Below are positions 42,557 to 51,600 of a stretch of 64,000 bases of DNA, in pieces. The stretch is taken from NCBI GenBank assembly GCA_023415275.1, contig JAEZLJ010000131.1:1-64000 (forward strand), read 5' to 3'. Under the pieces are notes generated by a model. It was not told the origin of the DNA. It did no database searches and worked only from the letters and a program-made list of their open reading frames with translations. Within the stretch, counting starts at the first letter, position 1. Every line of letters starts with the position of its first letter. Source of the stretch: Bacteroidota bacterium (GTDB lineage: Bacteria > Bacteroidota > Bacteroidia > Chitinophagales > Chitinophagaceae). A program made the translations under genes and the position numbers.

Positions 42557-42564
42557 TATTTTTG
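42557..42564 (+). promoter_or_regulatory. -7 promoter box of mutS
   Basis: TATTTTTG, exact TAnnTTTG match, ten bases before the ATG. Confidence 0.5.
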
Positions 42565-42574
42565 CCTGAATCAC

Positions 42575-45172
42575 ATGAGCAAAGCACAAACTTCCGAAAC
42601 ACCTTTAATGCAGCAGCATAAAGCCATCAAAGCGAAATATCCAGATGCTGTTCTTTTATTCCGGGTGGGAGATTTCTATGAAACATTTGGCAGCGATGCT
42701 GTGATTGCTTCACAGGTACTAGGAATTACACTTACCAAGAGAAACAATGGCTCTGCTTCTGAAAATGAGCTTGCAGGTTTCCCGCATCACGCCCTGGATA
42801 CCTACCTTCATAAGCTGGTTAAGGCAGGATACCGGGTGGCAATATGCGATCAATTAGAGGATCCTAAAACCGTAAAAGGTATCGTGAAGCGGGGAGTTAC
42901 AGAAATGGTTACCCCCGGAACAGCTACTAATGATAAATTGCTGGACCTGAGTTCTAATAACTTCCTGGCAGCTTTGCATATCCATGATGAAAAGTATGGG
43001 ATGGCCTTTCTCGACATTTCAACGGGTGAATTTCTCATCTCAGAAGGTGATAAAGAATATACTGATAAACTATTGAGTGGGTTTAAACCTGCAGAAATCA
43101 TCTTTCAACGTCACCAGCAAAAAAAGTTCAAAGAGGAATTCGGATCACGTTATTATACTTATACACTTGATGAGTGGATTTTCCAGCAATCATACGCTGA
43201 GGAAAGTCTTTTAAAGCATTTTGGGACCCATTCCCTTAAAGGTTTTGGGGTGGAAGACCTGAATTTAGGCCTTGTGGCAGCAGGGGCTATCTTACATTAC
43301 TTAAAAGAAACAGAACATCCTAACTTACAACATATAACTTCTATTCAGCGTCTTGAACAGAATGATTATCTATGGATGGATAAATTCACCATTCGCAATC
43401 TTGAATTGCTGTATAGTACTGTGGAGAATGGAAATACCCTGTTAAAAACTATTGACAATACCTGCACTCCAATGGGTGCACGTTTATTAAAAAGATGGGT
43501 GGTTTTTCCTTTAAAGGATATCCATAAGATCAATGAACGGTTAGATGTAGTAGAATTTCTTATTCTCCAAAGTGATCTTAGAAATAAATTTCTTCATGCG
43601 ATGCGCCAGTGCGGCGACATGGAGAGGCTGGTTTCTAAAATACCATTAAAAAAGATCAATCCAAGAGAATTGCTACAATTAGCCAGAGCATTGCGACAGA
43701 TTGATGTTATTAAGGAATTAGCCACCAATACTTCCAATGAATATCTGAAGCGGCTTGCAGACACCTTAAATCCTTGTCATTTTATAGCAGATAAGATTGT
43801 CAGGGAAATTATTGATAACCCACCTGCTTTAACCAGTAAAGGCGGTTTTATCAATAAACAAGTCAATAAAGAATTAGATGAACTGAGAAATATTGCCCAT
43901 CATGGCAAGGAATACCTGCTTCAACTACAACAAATAGAGGCAGATAAAACGGGAATATCTTCTTTAAAGATCAGTTACAACAATGTTTTTGGGTATTATC
44001 TTGAAGTTACCAACGCCCATAAAAGCAAAGTTCCTTCTGAATGGATGCGAAAACAAACTCTTGCCAACGCAGAAAGATACATAACACCAGAACTAAAAGA
44101 ATATGAAGAGAAAATAGTTGGCGCAGAAGAAAAAATGCTTCACTTAGAGTTGCAATTATTTGATAATCTCATTAATGAATTGTTTGACTTTTTATCCAGT
44201 ATCCAGATCAATGCCCAAATGATAGCCACACTGGATTGCCTTACATGCTTTGCCAATAATTCACTACAGTATAATTATAAAAAGCCACAATTACATACAG
44301 GGAATGATCTAATTATAAAAAACGGACGTCACCCCGTTATTGAAAGAACCCTTCCTCCCTCAGAGCCTTATATAGGAAACGATGTTAGTTTTAATAAAAC
44401 AGATCAACAGATCATCATTCTTACTGGTCCAAACATGAGTGGAAAGTCAGCCTTATTAAGGCAGACCGGGATCATTACCCTTATGGCTCACATGGGTAGT
44501 TTTGTTCCAGCGGATGAAGCCTTTATCTCTCTAACTGATAAAATCTTTACCAGGGTTGGAGCTTCCGATAATTTATCTGCCGGAGAATCAACCTTTATGG
44601 TGGAGATGAATGAAACCGCCTCCATAATTAATAATATTAGTAGCGGTTGTTTGATCCTACTTGATGAAATTGGAAGAGGTACTTCCACTTATGATGGAAT
44701 TTCTATAGCCTGGAGCATTGCAGAATACCTGCATCATGCTCCTACCATGCCTAAAACTTTTTTTGCCACCCATTATCATGAATTGAACGAACTGGAAAAC
44801 AAACTTCCAAGAGTCAAAAATTTCCATGTAACCAACAAGGAAATTGGTAACAGGATTATATTTCTTAGAAAATTAGCACCAGGAGGCAGTACACATAGCT
44901 TTGGAATACATGTTGCACGGATGGCGGGTATGCCACCTGATCTTATAGAAAGAGCTAAAGAAGTTCTTGCACAATTGGAAGCGATGCATGCCGACGAAAA
45001 AATACAAAATATCAAATCCTTGTCTTCACCCAAATTACAATTAAGCATTTTTGATGCTCACTCCCAGACATTTGATGATATACGTAAAATGCTTGGTAAT
45101 ATTGATATCAACAGACTTACGCCGGTTGAAGCTCTCTTAAAACTTAACGAGATCAAAAATCTATTAAAATAG
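42575..45172 (+). CDS. mutS: DNA mismatch repair protein MutS
   Basis: The 865-residue mismatch sensor has the mismatch-binding motif in domain I (VLLFRVGDFYETFGSDA, the Phe-x-Glu wedge), the connector, lever/clamp (about 260-530), and the ATPase with Walker A GPNMSGKSALLRQTG, Walker B LILLDEIGRGTSTYDG and the signature THYHELNELE. The N-terminal domain I marks true MutS rather than MutS2. Monocistronic. Confidence 0.98.
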   Translation: MSKAQTSETPLMQQHKAIKAKYPDAVLLFRVGDFYETFGSDAVIASQVLGITLTKRNNGSASENELAGFPHHALDTYLHKLVKAGYRVAICDQLEDPKTVKGIVKRGVTEMVTPGTATNDKLLDLSSNNFLAALHIHDEKYGMAFLDISTGEFLISEGDKEYTDKLLSGFKPAEIIFQRHQQKKFKEEFGSRYYTYTLDEWIFQQSYAEESLLKHFGTHSLKGFGVEDLNLGLVAAGAILHYLKETEHPNLQHITSIQRLEQNDYLWMDKFTIRNLELLYSTVENGNTLLKTIDNTCTPMGARLLKRWVVFPLKDIHKINERLDVVEFLILQSDLRNKFLHAMRQCGDMERLVSKIPLKKINPRELLQLARALRQIDVIKELATNTSNEYLKRLADTLNPCHFIADKIVREIIDNPPALTSKGGFINKQVNKELDELRNIAHHGKEYLLQLQQIEADKTGISSLKISYNNVFGYYLEVTNAHKSKVPSEWMRKQTLANAERYITPELKEYEEKIVGAEEKMLHLELQLFDNLINELFDFLSSIQINAQMIATLDCLTCFANNSLQYNYKKPQLHTGNDLIIKNGRHPVIERTLPPSEPYIGNDVSFNKTDQQIIILTGPNMSGKSALLRQTGIITLMAHMGSFVPADEAFISLTDKIFTRVGASDNLSAGESTFMVEMNETASIINNISSGCLILLDEIGRGTSTYDGISIAWSIAEYLHHAPTMPKTFFATHYHELNELENKLPRVKNFHVTNKEIGNRIIFLRKLAPGGSTHSFGIHVARMAGMPPDLIERAKEVLAQLEAMHADEKIQNIKSLSSPKLQLSIFDAHSQTFDDIRKMLGNIDINRLTPVEALLKLNEIKNLLK

Positions 45173-45225
45173 TTCAGATATTATAAGAAAAATGCTGTTC
45201 CGAGGACAATAATAATTTGAAATGT

Positions 45226-45627
45226 TTATTTGCTGGGTGCATCGAACCAAACTCTTGATTCATTATCCCAATCACCATTATAATTAATATACAATTCCTC
45301 TCCTGCTTCTATTGCTATCACTGTTTTTATGGTAATAATTTGTTTCCTAAAATTCATTTCATATTCACAATTCGATCTATAGGAGTGATTGTATAATGGA
45401 ATATAGCCTAATGCCATACAGCATTCCTGTTTCTTTTCCCCCCATTCAAAAATATAATCATGCAGCAAGGTTTGATCAATAAAGGCCCTGTCCTTAGCGC
45501 TCATCACAATAACAGGAGCAATTTCAATAACCATATTAGGTTTTAAAAAACTGCGTGTAAATACACCCCTGCCCTTATTCCCTGATTTTGCCACATATAT
45601 ATCCTCAGAAATAAAATTAATTGCCAC
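45226..45627 (-). CDS. Small SET-domain protein
   Basis: The 133-residue protein is a bare SET domain, a lysine-methyltransferase fold: NKGRGVFTRSFLKPNMVIEIAPVIVM at the N-terminus, GYIPLYNHSYRSNCEYEM (the NHS motif that binds SAM) and GEELYINYNGDW (the ELxxDY-like motif, here ELYINY). The start is GTG at 45627; no ATG is available. Bacterial stand-alone SET proteins of this size occur in Bacteroidota and others; targets are mostly unknown. Confidence 0.88.
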   Translation of the reverse strand: MAINFISEDIYVAKSGNKGRGVFTRSFLKPNMVIEIAPVIVMSAKDRAFIDQTLLHDYIFEWGEKKQECCMALGYIPLYNHSYRSNCEYEMNFRKQIITIKTVIAIEAGEELYINYNGDWDNESRVWFDAPSK

Positions 45628-45686
45628 CAGATTGATTTTTCCACAAATTAATTTCAGTAAATCACATTGAGATATAATCCATCCCT

Positions 45687-45694
45687 AATTTTGA
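45687..45694 (+). promoter_or_regulatory. -7 promoter box of mgtE
   Basis: TAATTTTG, exact TAnnTTTG match, four bases before the ATG; transcription would begin at or next to the start codon. Confidence 0.5.
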
Positions 45695-45698
45695 AAAT

Positions 45699-47078
45699 AT
45701 GTCTGTAGAACTTTTGAAAGAACAACTGGAACAGGTGATCCATTCTGGCGATCCTTTACAGATACGAGAGTTGCTCGACCACCAGAATATCAGTGATGTA
45801 GCTGATTTGGTTTACGAAATGCCTGATTACGAAAGCCAAATTATTGCAGCAATGTCCGTCCACAGGGCTGCAGGTGTATTTAAGATCCTGGAATTCCCAA
45901 CCCAGCAAACCATTATACAAACACTTCCTCCCACAAAAACTGCAGAGCTCCTTAATGAACTGCCGCCCGATGACCGAACAGCTTTTTTGGAAGAGTTGCC
46001 TGGTAGCGCAGTAAGAGAGCTGATTAAACTATTAGATAACGAAGAAAGAAAAATCACGCTTTCACTTCTTGGTTATCCGGAAAACAGTGTGGGAAGGCTA
46101 ATGACACCTGATTATGTTTATGTCTATGAAAACAATTCGGTTCAACAAGTATTGGAAACGATACGAAGAGTAGGTAAAAACAGTGAGACTATTGATGTTA
46201 TTTATGTCATCAATAATAAAGGGGAACTATTAGACGATATCAGGATTCGCGAATTCATCCTGGCTACACCTGATAAAAAGGTAATGGATTTAATGGATAA
46301 CAGGGTTGTAGCCTTAAATGCATATGATGACCAGGAAGTAGCCAATGAGGCTTTTAAAATGAATAACCGGGTGGCTCTTCCTGTGGTTAGTAATAGTAAT
46401 AAATTACTGGGCATTGTAACCATTGATGACATACTTTGGGTGGCCAGTGAAGAATTCAGCGAGGATATTCAAAAGATCGGGGGTACTGCAGCTTTGGATC
46501 AGCCTTACCTGGAAATGCCTTTATTGCAACTGTTTAAAAAACGTATTGGATGGTTGGTAGTGCTCTTTCTTGGAGAAATGCTCACAGCCACAGCAATGGC
46601 TTATTTTGAAGATGAAATTGCCCGAGCAACTGTATTAGCTCTATTCATACCACTGATCATTTCCAGTGGTGGCAATAGTGGATCACAAGCTTCAACCCTG
46701 ATCATCCAGGCAATGGCAGTGGGTGAGATCAGCCTTAGGGATTGGTGGCGGGTGATGAGAAGAGAAATTTTATCCGGCCTTTTACTTGGTTCCGTTCTCG
46801 GCCTGATTGGCTTTTTCAGAATATTTGTTTGGAACAGCATCAATCCTAACTTATATGGTGTGCATTGGATACTTGTAGGTATAACCGTTGGATTTGCACT
46901 ACTGGGTGTAGTATTATGGGGCACACTTTGTGGCAGTATGTTGCCAATGGCTTTGAAACGTCTTGGCGCTGACCCGGCTGTAAGTTCCGCACCCTTTGTA
47001 GCAACCCTGGTGGATGTTACCGGCTTGATCATTTATTTCTCAGTAGCCTTTTTTACCCTTAGTGGTAAATTATTATAA
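45699..47078 (+). CDS. mgtE: Magnesium transporter MgtE
   Basis: The 459-residue channel-like Mg2+ transporter has an N-terminal MgtE_N superhelical domain (about 20-125), two CBS domains (about 135-255, with MTPDYVYVYENNSVQQVLETIRR and ALPVVSNSNKLLGIVTIDDI) that sense cytoplasmic Mg2+, and five C-terminal membrane helices (about 285-455) including the pore-lining IPLIISSGGNSGSQASTLIIQAMA. It is followed by glmS after about 90 bases. Confidence 0.95.
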   Translation: MSVELLKEQLEQVIHSGDPLQIRELLDHQNISDVADLVYEMPDYESQIIAAMSVHRAAGVFKILEFPTQQTIIQTLPPTKTAELLNELPPDDRTAFLEELPGSAVRELIKLLDNEERKITLSLLGYPENSVGRLMTPDYVYVYENNSVQQVLETIRRVGKNSETIDVIYVINNKGELLDDIRIREFILATPDKKVMDLMDNRVVALNAYDDQEVANEAFKMNNRVALPVVSNSNKLLGIVTIDDILWVASEEFSEDIQKIGGTAALDQPYLEMPLLQLFKKRIGWLVVLFLGEMLTATAMAYFEDEIARATVLALFIPLIISSGGNSGSQASTLIIQAMAVGEISLRDWWRVMRREILSGLLLGSVLGLIGFFRIFVWNSINPNLYGVHWILVGITVGFALLGVVLWGTLCGSMLPMALKRLGADPAVSSAPFVATLVDVTGLIIYFSVAFFTLSGKLL

Positions 47079-47167
47079 TTTGTTCTTTACCACACTAATT
47101 TTTGGGTTATCAGTCTTTTTATAGATTTTCGCAAGGCTTATCAATCGAAAATTAAACTCAAACACTT

Positions 47168-49003
47168 ATGTGTGGTATCGTTGCGTACATTGGACCACGG
47201 GAAGCGTATCCTATAATTCTTAAAGGATTAAAAAGGCTGGAATACAGGGGCTATGATAGTGCCGGAGTAGCCCTTTTAAATAATGGTTTAAAGGTCTTTA
47301 AAAAGAAAGGAAGAGTTGCAGAGCTAGAAGAGTCTCTTCAAGGTAAAGACTTGCATGCCCACATGGGCATAGGCCACACACGTTGGGCCACTCATGGCGA
47401 ACCCAATGACCGGAATGCGCATCCTCATACTTCAGCTAGTGGCAACCTGTCCATGATCCACAATGGTATTATTGAAAATTATGCCCAGTTAAAGAAAGAG
47501 CTTACTAATAAAGGTTATACATTCAAAAGTGATACGGATACAGAGGTATTACTCAACTTTATTGAAGATATCAAAACCAATAACAATTGCCCCCTGGAAG
47601 AGGCTGTACGTATAGCCCTGAAGCGGGTTGTAGGTGCCTATGTGATTGTATTGATCGATAAGTATGATCCTACCACGCTTATTGCCGCGCGAAAAGGAAG
47701 TCCCCTGGTGATAGGCATTGGCAAGAATGAACACTTCCTTGCTTCTGATGCTTCTCCTATAATTGAGTATACTAAGGAAGTTGTGTATGTAAACGATTAT
47801 GAAATTGCCATTGTAAAAGCAGATGAACTCATTCTAAAAAATCTTGGCAACGAGAGACAATCCCCATTTATAACAAAGCTGGATATGGAATTGGCGGCTA
47901 TAGAAAAAGGCGGCTATGAACATTTCATGCTTAAGGAAATATTTGAACAACCTCAAACCATTTATGATTGCCTGCGTGGCAGACTAGATGCGCAAGCCGG
48001 AACGATCACAATGAGCGGCATTCAGAAATATGCTGAGCAAATCATGAATGCAAACAGGATCATCATGGTTGCCTGTGGAACCAGCTGGCATGCCGGCCTG
48101 GTGGCTGAGTACATATTTGAGGAGCTATGCCGAATCAATGTAGAAGTAGAATATGCTTCAGAGTTCAGGTACCGCAACCCGGTAATTAATAAAGGGGATG
48201 TGATTATTGCTATATCTCAAAGTGGAGAAACGGCCGACACCCTTGTTGCCATTGAAAATGCAAAGGCAAAAGGTGCACTTATTCTTGGTGTGGTTAACGT
48301 GGTAGGTTCCTCAATAGCCCGAGTTTCAGATGCAGGTGCCTATACACATGCTGGTCCTGAAATTGGAGTGGCCTCAACAAAAGCATTTACAGCACAATTA
48401 GCTGTTCTTACTATGATAGCTCTTAAGATCGGATATGAAAAAGGTACATTGGAACATGACCGTTATATGCAATTGTTGCAAGAGCTGGAATCAATTCAAG
48501 ATAAAGTTACCGAGGTGCTCAGGTCAGACAATAATATCAGGAAAATAGCCGAAAAATATAAAGAAGCAAAGGATGCATTATACCTCGGACGCGGGTATAA
48601 TTTTCCGGTAGCATTGGAAGGCGCCTTAAAGTTAAAAGAGATCTCATATATACATGCTGAAGGGTACCCGGCAGCAGAAATGAAGCATGGGCCTATTGCT
48701 CTGGTAGATGAAAACCTGCCTGTAGTGTTTGTAGCCACTAAAGATTCTTATCATGAGAAAGTGGTAAGCAATATGCAGGAAATCAAAGCTCGCAAAGGAA
48801 AGATCATTGCGGTTATCAATGAAGGAGATGAACAAAGTTCCAGCCTGGCCAATGATGTCATTACGATTCCACAGGCGGATGAGATTGTAGCTCCCATGTT
48901 GAGTGCCATACCCATGCAATTATTAGCTTATTACATTGGCGTAGCCCGTGGATACGATGTAGACAAACCAAGAAACCTGGCTAAATCAGTTACAGTGGAG
49001 TAA
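47168..49003 (+). CDS. glmS: Glutamine-fructose-6-phosphate aminotransferase (isomerizing)
   Basis: The 611-residue enzyme makes glucosamine-6-phosphate, the first amino sugar precursor of peptidoglycan. Cys2 (MCGIVAYIG) is the glutaminase nucleophile; GHTRWATHG and NGIIENY bind glutamine. The isomerase half has two SIS domains (VACGTSWHAGLVAEYIFEE, SQSGETADTLVAIENAKAKGA, LGRGYNFPVALEGALKLKEISYIHAEG) and ends with the conserved DKPRNLAKSVTVE. No glmS ribozyme is seen upstream. Confidence 0.98.
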   Translation: MCGIVAYIGPREAYPIILKGLKRLEYRGYDSAGVALLNNGLKVFKKKGRVAELEESLQGKDLHAHMGIGHTRWATHGEPNDRNAHPHTSASGNLSMIHNGIIENYAQLKKELTNKGYTFKSDTDTEVLLNFIEDIKTNNNCPLEEAVRIALKRVVGAYVIVLIDKYDPTTLIAARKGSPLVIGIGKNEHFLASDASPIIEYTKEVVYVNDYEIAIVKADELILKNLGNERQSPFITKLDMELAAIEKGGYEHFMLKEIFEQPQTIYDCLRGRLDAQAGTITMSGIQKYAEQIMNANRIIMVACGTSWHAGLVAEYIFEELCRINVEVEYASEFRYRNPVINKGDVIIAISQSGETADTLVAIENAKAKGALILGVVNVVGSSIARVSDAGAYTHAGPEIGVASTKAFTAQLAVLTMIALKIGYEKGTLEHDRYMQLLQELESIQDKVTEVLRSDNNIRKIAEKYKEAKDALYLGRGYNFPVALEGALKLKEISYIHAEGYPAAEMKHGPIALVDENLPVVFVATKDSYHEKVVSNMQEIKARKGKIIAVINEGDEQSSSLANDVITIPQADEIVAPMLSAIPMQLLAYYIGVARGYDVDKPRNLAKSVTVE

Positions 49004-49040
49004 TTTAATATTCAATTTAAAACTTCATAAAGAAGGAAAG

Positions 49041-51251
49041 ATGAATGAGATCATCAAAAGACCCCTCCGATCTATAGGTTATGATTTTATTAAACACGAG
49101 TTCCTTCCAGAGGGATGTGATGAGTATTACATGCGTAATAAACAAAACAAAAGTGGTATCACGTATCGCAACCTTACTGCCTATGAAATTGAAGTACTCG
49201 TTCGAAACAACAATACTTCGGATGATTGGAATAAACTACAGGTATCAGATGCTTTTGCACCAGAGCTGGTAAAGAATTGCAAGTTTTTTGGATTAGTACG
49301 CATTGGTAAGCTGGAAGCAATTTCACTGGAATACCACAATGTATGTATGCCTGTTGGCCTTTACAACAGTACCATTATCAGTTGTGATTTTGGAGACAAT
49401 GTAGTGATTAATAATGTCAATTATATTTCACATTATATAATAGGCAATGAAGTAATGATCTCCAATGTTCATGAACTACATGTAACAGATCATGCCAAGT
49501 TTGGCAATGGAATATTAAAGGAGGGAGAACAGGAAAACATCCGTGTTTGGGTGGAAGTTTGTAATGAAAATGCAGGCCGGAAGATCATACCCTTCAATGG
49601 AATGCTACCTGGAGATGCTTATCTATGGGCAAAATTCAGGGATGATGATCAGTTAATGGAAAAATTCAAGCAACTTACTGAAAAACAATTTGATAAGCTT
49701 CGCGGCTATTATGGTAAAATAGGTGACCGTTCCGTGATCAAAAATACAAGTATCATCAAAGACGTATGGATAGGTAGTGATGCATATATAAAGGGTGCCA
49801 ATAAATTAAAGAATCTGACAATCAATTCTAAATCTAATGCACCCTCCCAAATTGGTGAAGGATGTGAACTGGTAAATGGTATCATCGATTATGGATGTCG
49901 TATTTTCTATGGAGTGAAGGCCGTAAGATTTGTAATGGGGTCAAACTCACAATTGAAATATGGGGCAAGATTGATCAACTCTTATCTTGGAGACAACTCT
50001 ACCATTTCCTGTTGTGAAGTCCTGAATTCATTGATCTTCCCGGCTCATGAACAGCATCACAACAATTCCTTTCTCTGTGCAGCCCTGGTCATGGGTCAGA
50101 GCAATATAGCAGCAGGTGCAACCATTGGCTCCAATCATAACAGCCGTGCAGCAGACGGAGAATTCGTAAGTGCCAGGGGATTCTGGCCCGGCCTCTGTGT
50201 AAGCCTTAAGCACAATTCAAAATTTGCCACGTTTACACTTCTTGCCAAAGGTGATTACCCTTATGAATTAAATATTCCTTTACCCTTTAGCCTGGTCAGT
50301 AATGATGAAAGCAACTACCGTCTTGTGGTAATGCCCGCTTACTGGTTTATGTACAATATGTACGCCCTGGCCAGGAATGAATCAAAATACCACGAAAGAG
50401 ATAAAAGGCCAGAAAAAAAGCAGCTGATCGAATATAATTTCCTGGCCCCTGATAGTATTAATGAGATCTTTTCAGCCTTAAACTTAATTAAATCAATGGT
50501 TGCACAGGCCTATGATCCTTCTCTTTCCATTGAAACGGTGGCCGAAAACAGCATGGAACAAAAGGGTGAAAGCCTTTTAAATGATCCTGACTTTGACTTG
50601 AGCCGGTTGGAAATTAGGGCGCAAGGATTTGAAAACCATTCACGTCCGGTTGTGATCATAAAGGCCAGGGAAGCTTTTATGATTTACAAGAGGCTTGTTA
50701 TTTACTATGCAGCCGTGAACCTGATGGAATATATTGAAACTAATAAAATTCAAACATTTAAGGCATTAGCAGATTCCTTACCTACAGCTCCAGTAAGATT
50801 TAACTGGGTCAACCTGGGCGGGCAATTGATTCCCGAACCAGCTATATCGAACCTGATTGAAGAAATAAAAACAAACACGCTCCAAAGTTGGTCTGAGGTA
50901 CATAATTTTTATCGCCTAAATGGAGCCATTTATAAAGACCAAAGGGTACAACACGCCTATGCCTCACTCATGGAAATAGTTAAATCATCTTCCAAACAAT
51001 TTTCCGAAAACCTTTTTAAACAAGTATTAGAAGAGTCTTTGGCCACCAAAGAATGGATGACCGATAATATATATTCATCCCGGGCGAAAGATTACGATAA
51101 TTACTTTAAGAAAATGGTATATGACTCAGAAAAGGAAATGGAAGCTGTGGTTGGAAAGCTCGAGGATAATGCTTTTATAAACCAACAAAAGGAAGAGTTA
51201 ATAACGTTCAGGAAACGGGTACAAGAGATCATTCTAAATTTCTCCTTATAG
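49041..51251 (+). CDS. DUF4954-family protein with left-handed beta-helix region
   Basis: The 736-residue protein matches in layout the Bacteroidota/Spirochaetes DUF4954 family. Residues about 95-400 contain hexapeptide-like turns (GDNVVINNVNYISHYIIGNEVMISNVHE, GKIGDRSVIKNTSIIKDVWIGSDAYIKGA, NSYLGDNSTISCCEVLNSLIFP, GATIGSNHNSRAADGE) that suggest a left-handed beta-helix like that of UDP-GlcNAc-related acyltransferases; the rest is helical. Its start is 37 bases after glmS, so it is probably co-transcribed and may act in amino-sugar metabolism; the reaction is unknown. Confidence 0.85.
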   Translation: MNEIIKRPLRSIGYDFIKHEFLPEGCDEYYMRNKQNKSGITYRNLTAYEIEVLVRNNNTSDDWNKLQVSDAFAPELVKNCKFFGLVRIGKLEAISLEYHNVCMPVGLYNSTIISCDFGDNVVINNVNYISHYIIGNEVMISNVHELHVTDHAKFGNGILKEGEQENIRVWVEVCNENAGRKIIPFNGMLPGDAYLWAKFRDDDQLMEKFKQLTEKQFDKLRGYYGKIGDRSVIKNTSIIKDVWIGSDAYIKGANKLKNLTINSKSNAPSQIGEGCELVNGIIDYGCRIFYGVKAVRFVMGSNSQLKYGARLINSYLGDNSTISCCEVLNSLIFPAHEQHHNNSFLCAALVMGQSNIAAGATIGSNHNSRAADGEFVSARGFWPGLCVSLKHNSKFATFTLLAKGDYPYELNIPLPFSLVSNDESNYRLVVMPAYWFMYNMYALARNESKYHERDKRPEKKQLIEYNFLAPDSINEIFSALNLIKSMVAQAYDPSLSIETVAENSMEQKGESLLNDPDFDLSRLEIRAQGFENHSRPVVIIKAREAFMIYKRLVIYYAAVNLMEYIETNKIQTFKALADSLPTAPVRFNWVNLGGQLIPEPAISNLIEEIKTNTLQSWSEVHNFYRLNGAIYKDQRVQHAYASLMEIVKSSSKQFSENLFKQVLEESLATKEWMTDNIYSSRAKDYDNYFKKMVYDSEKEMEAVVGKLEDNAFINQQKEELITFRKRVQEIILNFSL

Positions 51252-51280
51252 AAAAAAGCCCTGTTTCCAGGGCTTTTTTC
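51252..51280. terminator. Bidirectional terminator after the glmS-DUF4954 operon
   Basis: AAAAAAGCCCTG-TTTC-CAGGGCTTTTTT, perfect stem with A and T runs between convergent genes. Confidence 0.92.
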
Positions 51281-51298
51281 ATATTTACATTTTACAGC

Positions 51299-51511
51299 TT
51301 ATTTTTTAGTGCTGTCTACAGTAGTTGTAGTTGTTTTAGTAGTATCAACTGTAGTAGTAGTAGCTGTAGAATCAGTTACTGTTGGTGTAACTACAGTAGA
51401 ATCAGTTGTGGTGGTAGTGGTTGTAGAATCAGCAGTAGTTGTGTTTTCGCTGCTGTTTCCGCAAGCTACTAATCCGCCTGCGATAGCGATGATGGCAAGA
51501 AACTTTTTCAT
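51299..51511 (-). CDS. Small Thr-rich lipoprotein
   Basis: The 70-residue protein has a lipoprotein signal (MKKFLAIIAIAGGLVACGNS, lipobox LVAC) and a mature part that is almost only Thr, Ser, Val and Asp (long Thr runs), ending DSTKK. It is built like the lipoprotein at 31766-31972, with the same signal pattern and composition. No domain is recognisable. It has its own consensus promoter at 51546-51576. Confidence 0.8.
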   Translation of the reverse strand: MKKFLAIIAIAGGLVACGNSSENTTTADSTTTTTTTDSTVVTPTVTDSTATTTTVDTTKTTTTTVDSTKK

Positions 51512-51545
51512 TGTACTTTTTAAATATTTAGTTAACTAATGGGCG

Positions 51546-51576
51546 CAAAGGTAATAGCTCATACGAATTATCCAAA
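51546..51576 (-). promoter_or_regulatory. Promoter of the Thr-rich lipoprotein gene
   Basis: Minus-strand -33 TTTG (51576-51573), 19-bp spacer, -7 TACCTTTG (51553-51546); 34 bases before the ATG. Confidence 0.75.
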
Positions 51577-51600
51577 TTTTGCTCCCAATTTCATAAGCTT

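Noticed and set aside
47079..47167. Possible glmS ribozyme upstream of glmS
   Set aside because: The interval is only 89 bases and has none of the ribozyme's conserved core; the ribozyme is typical of Gram-positive bacteria.
51309..51539. Val-rich 76-codon open frame on the plus strand
   Set aside because: It is the antisense of the Thr-codon runs of the lipoprotein gene.
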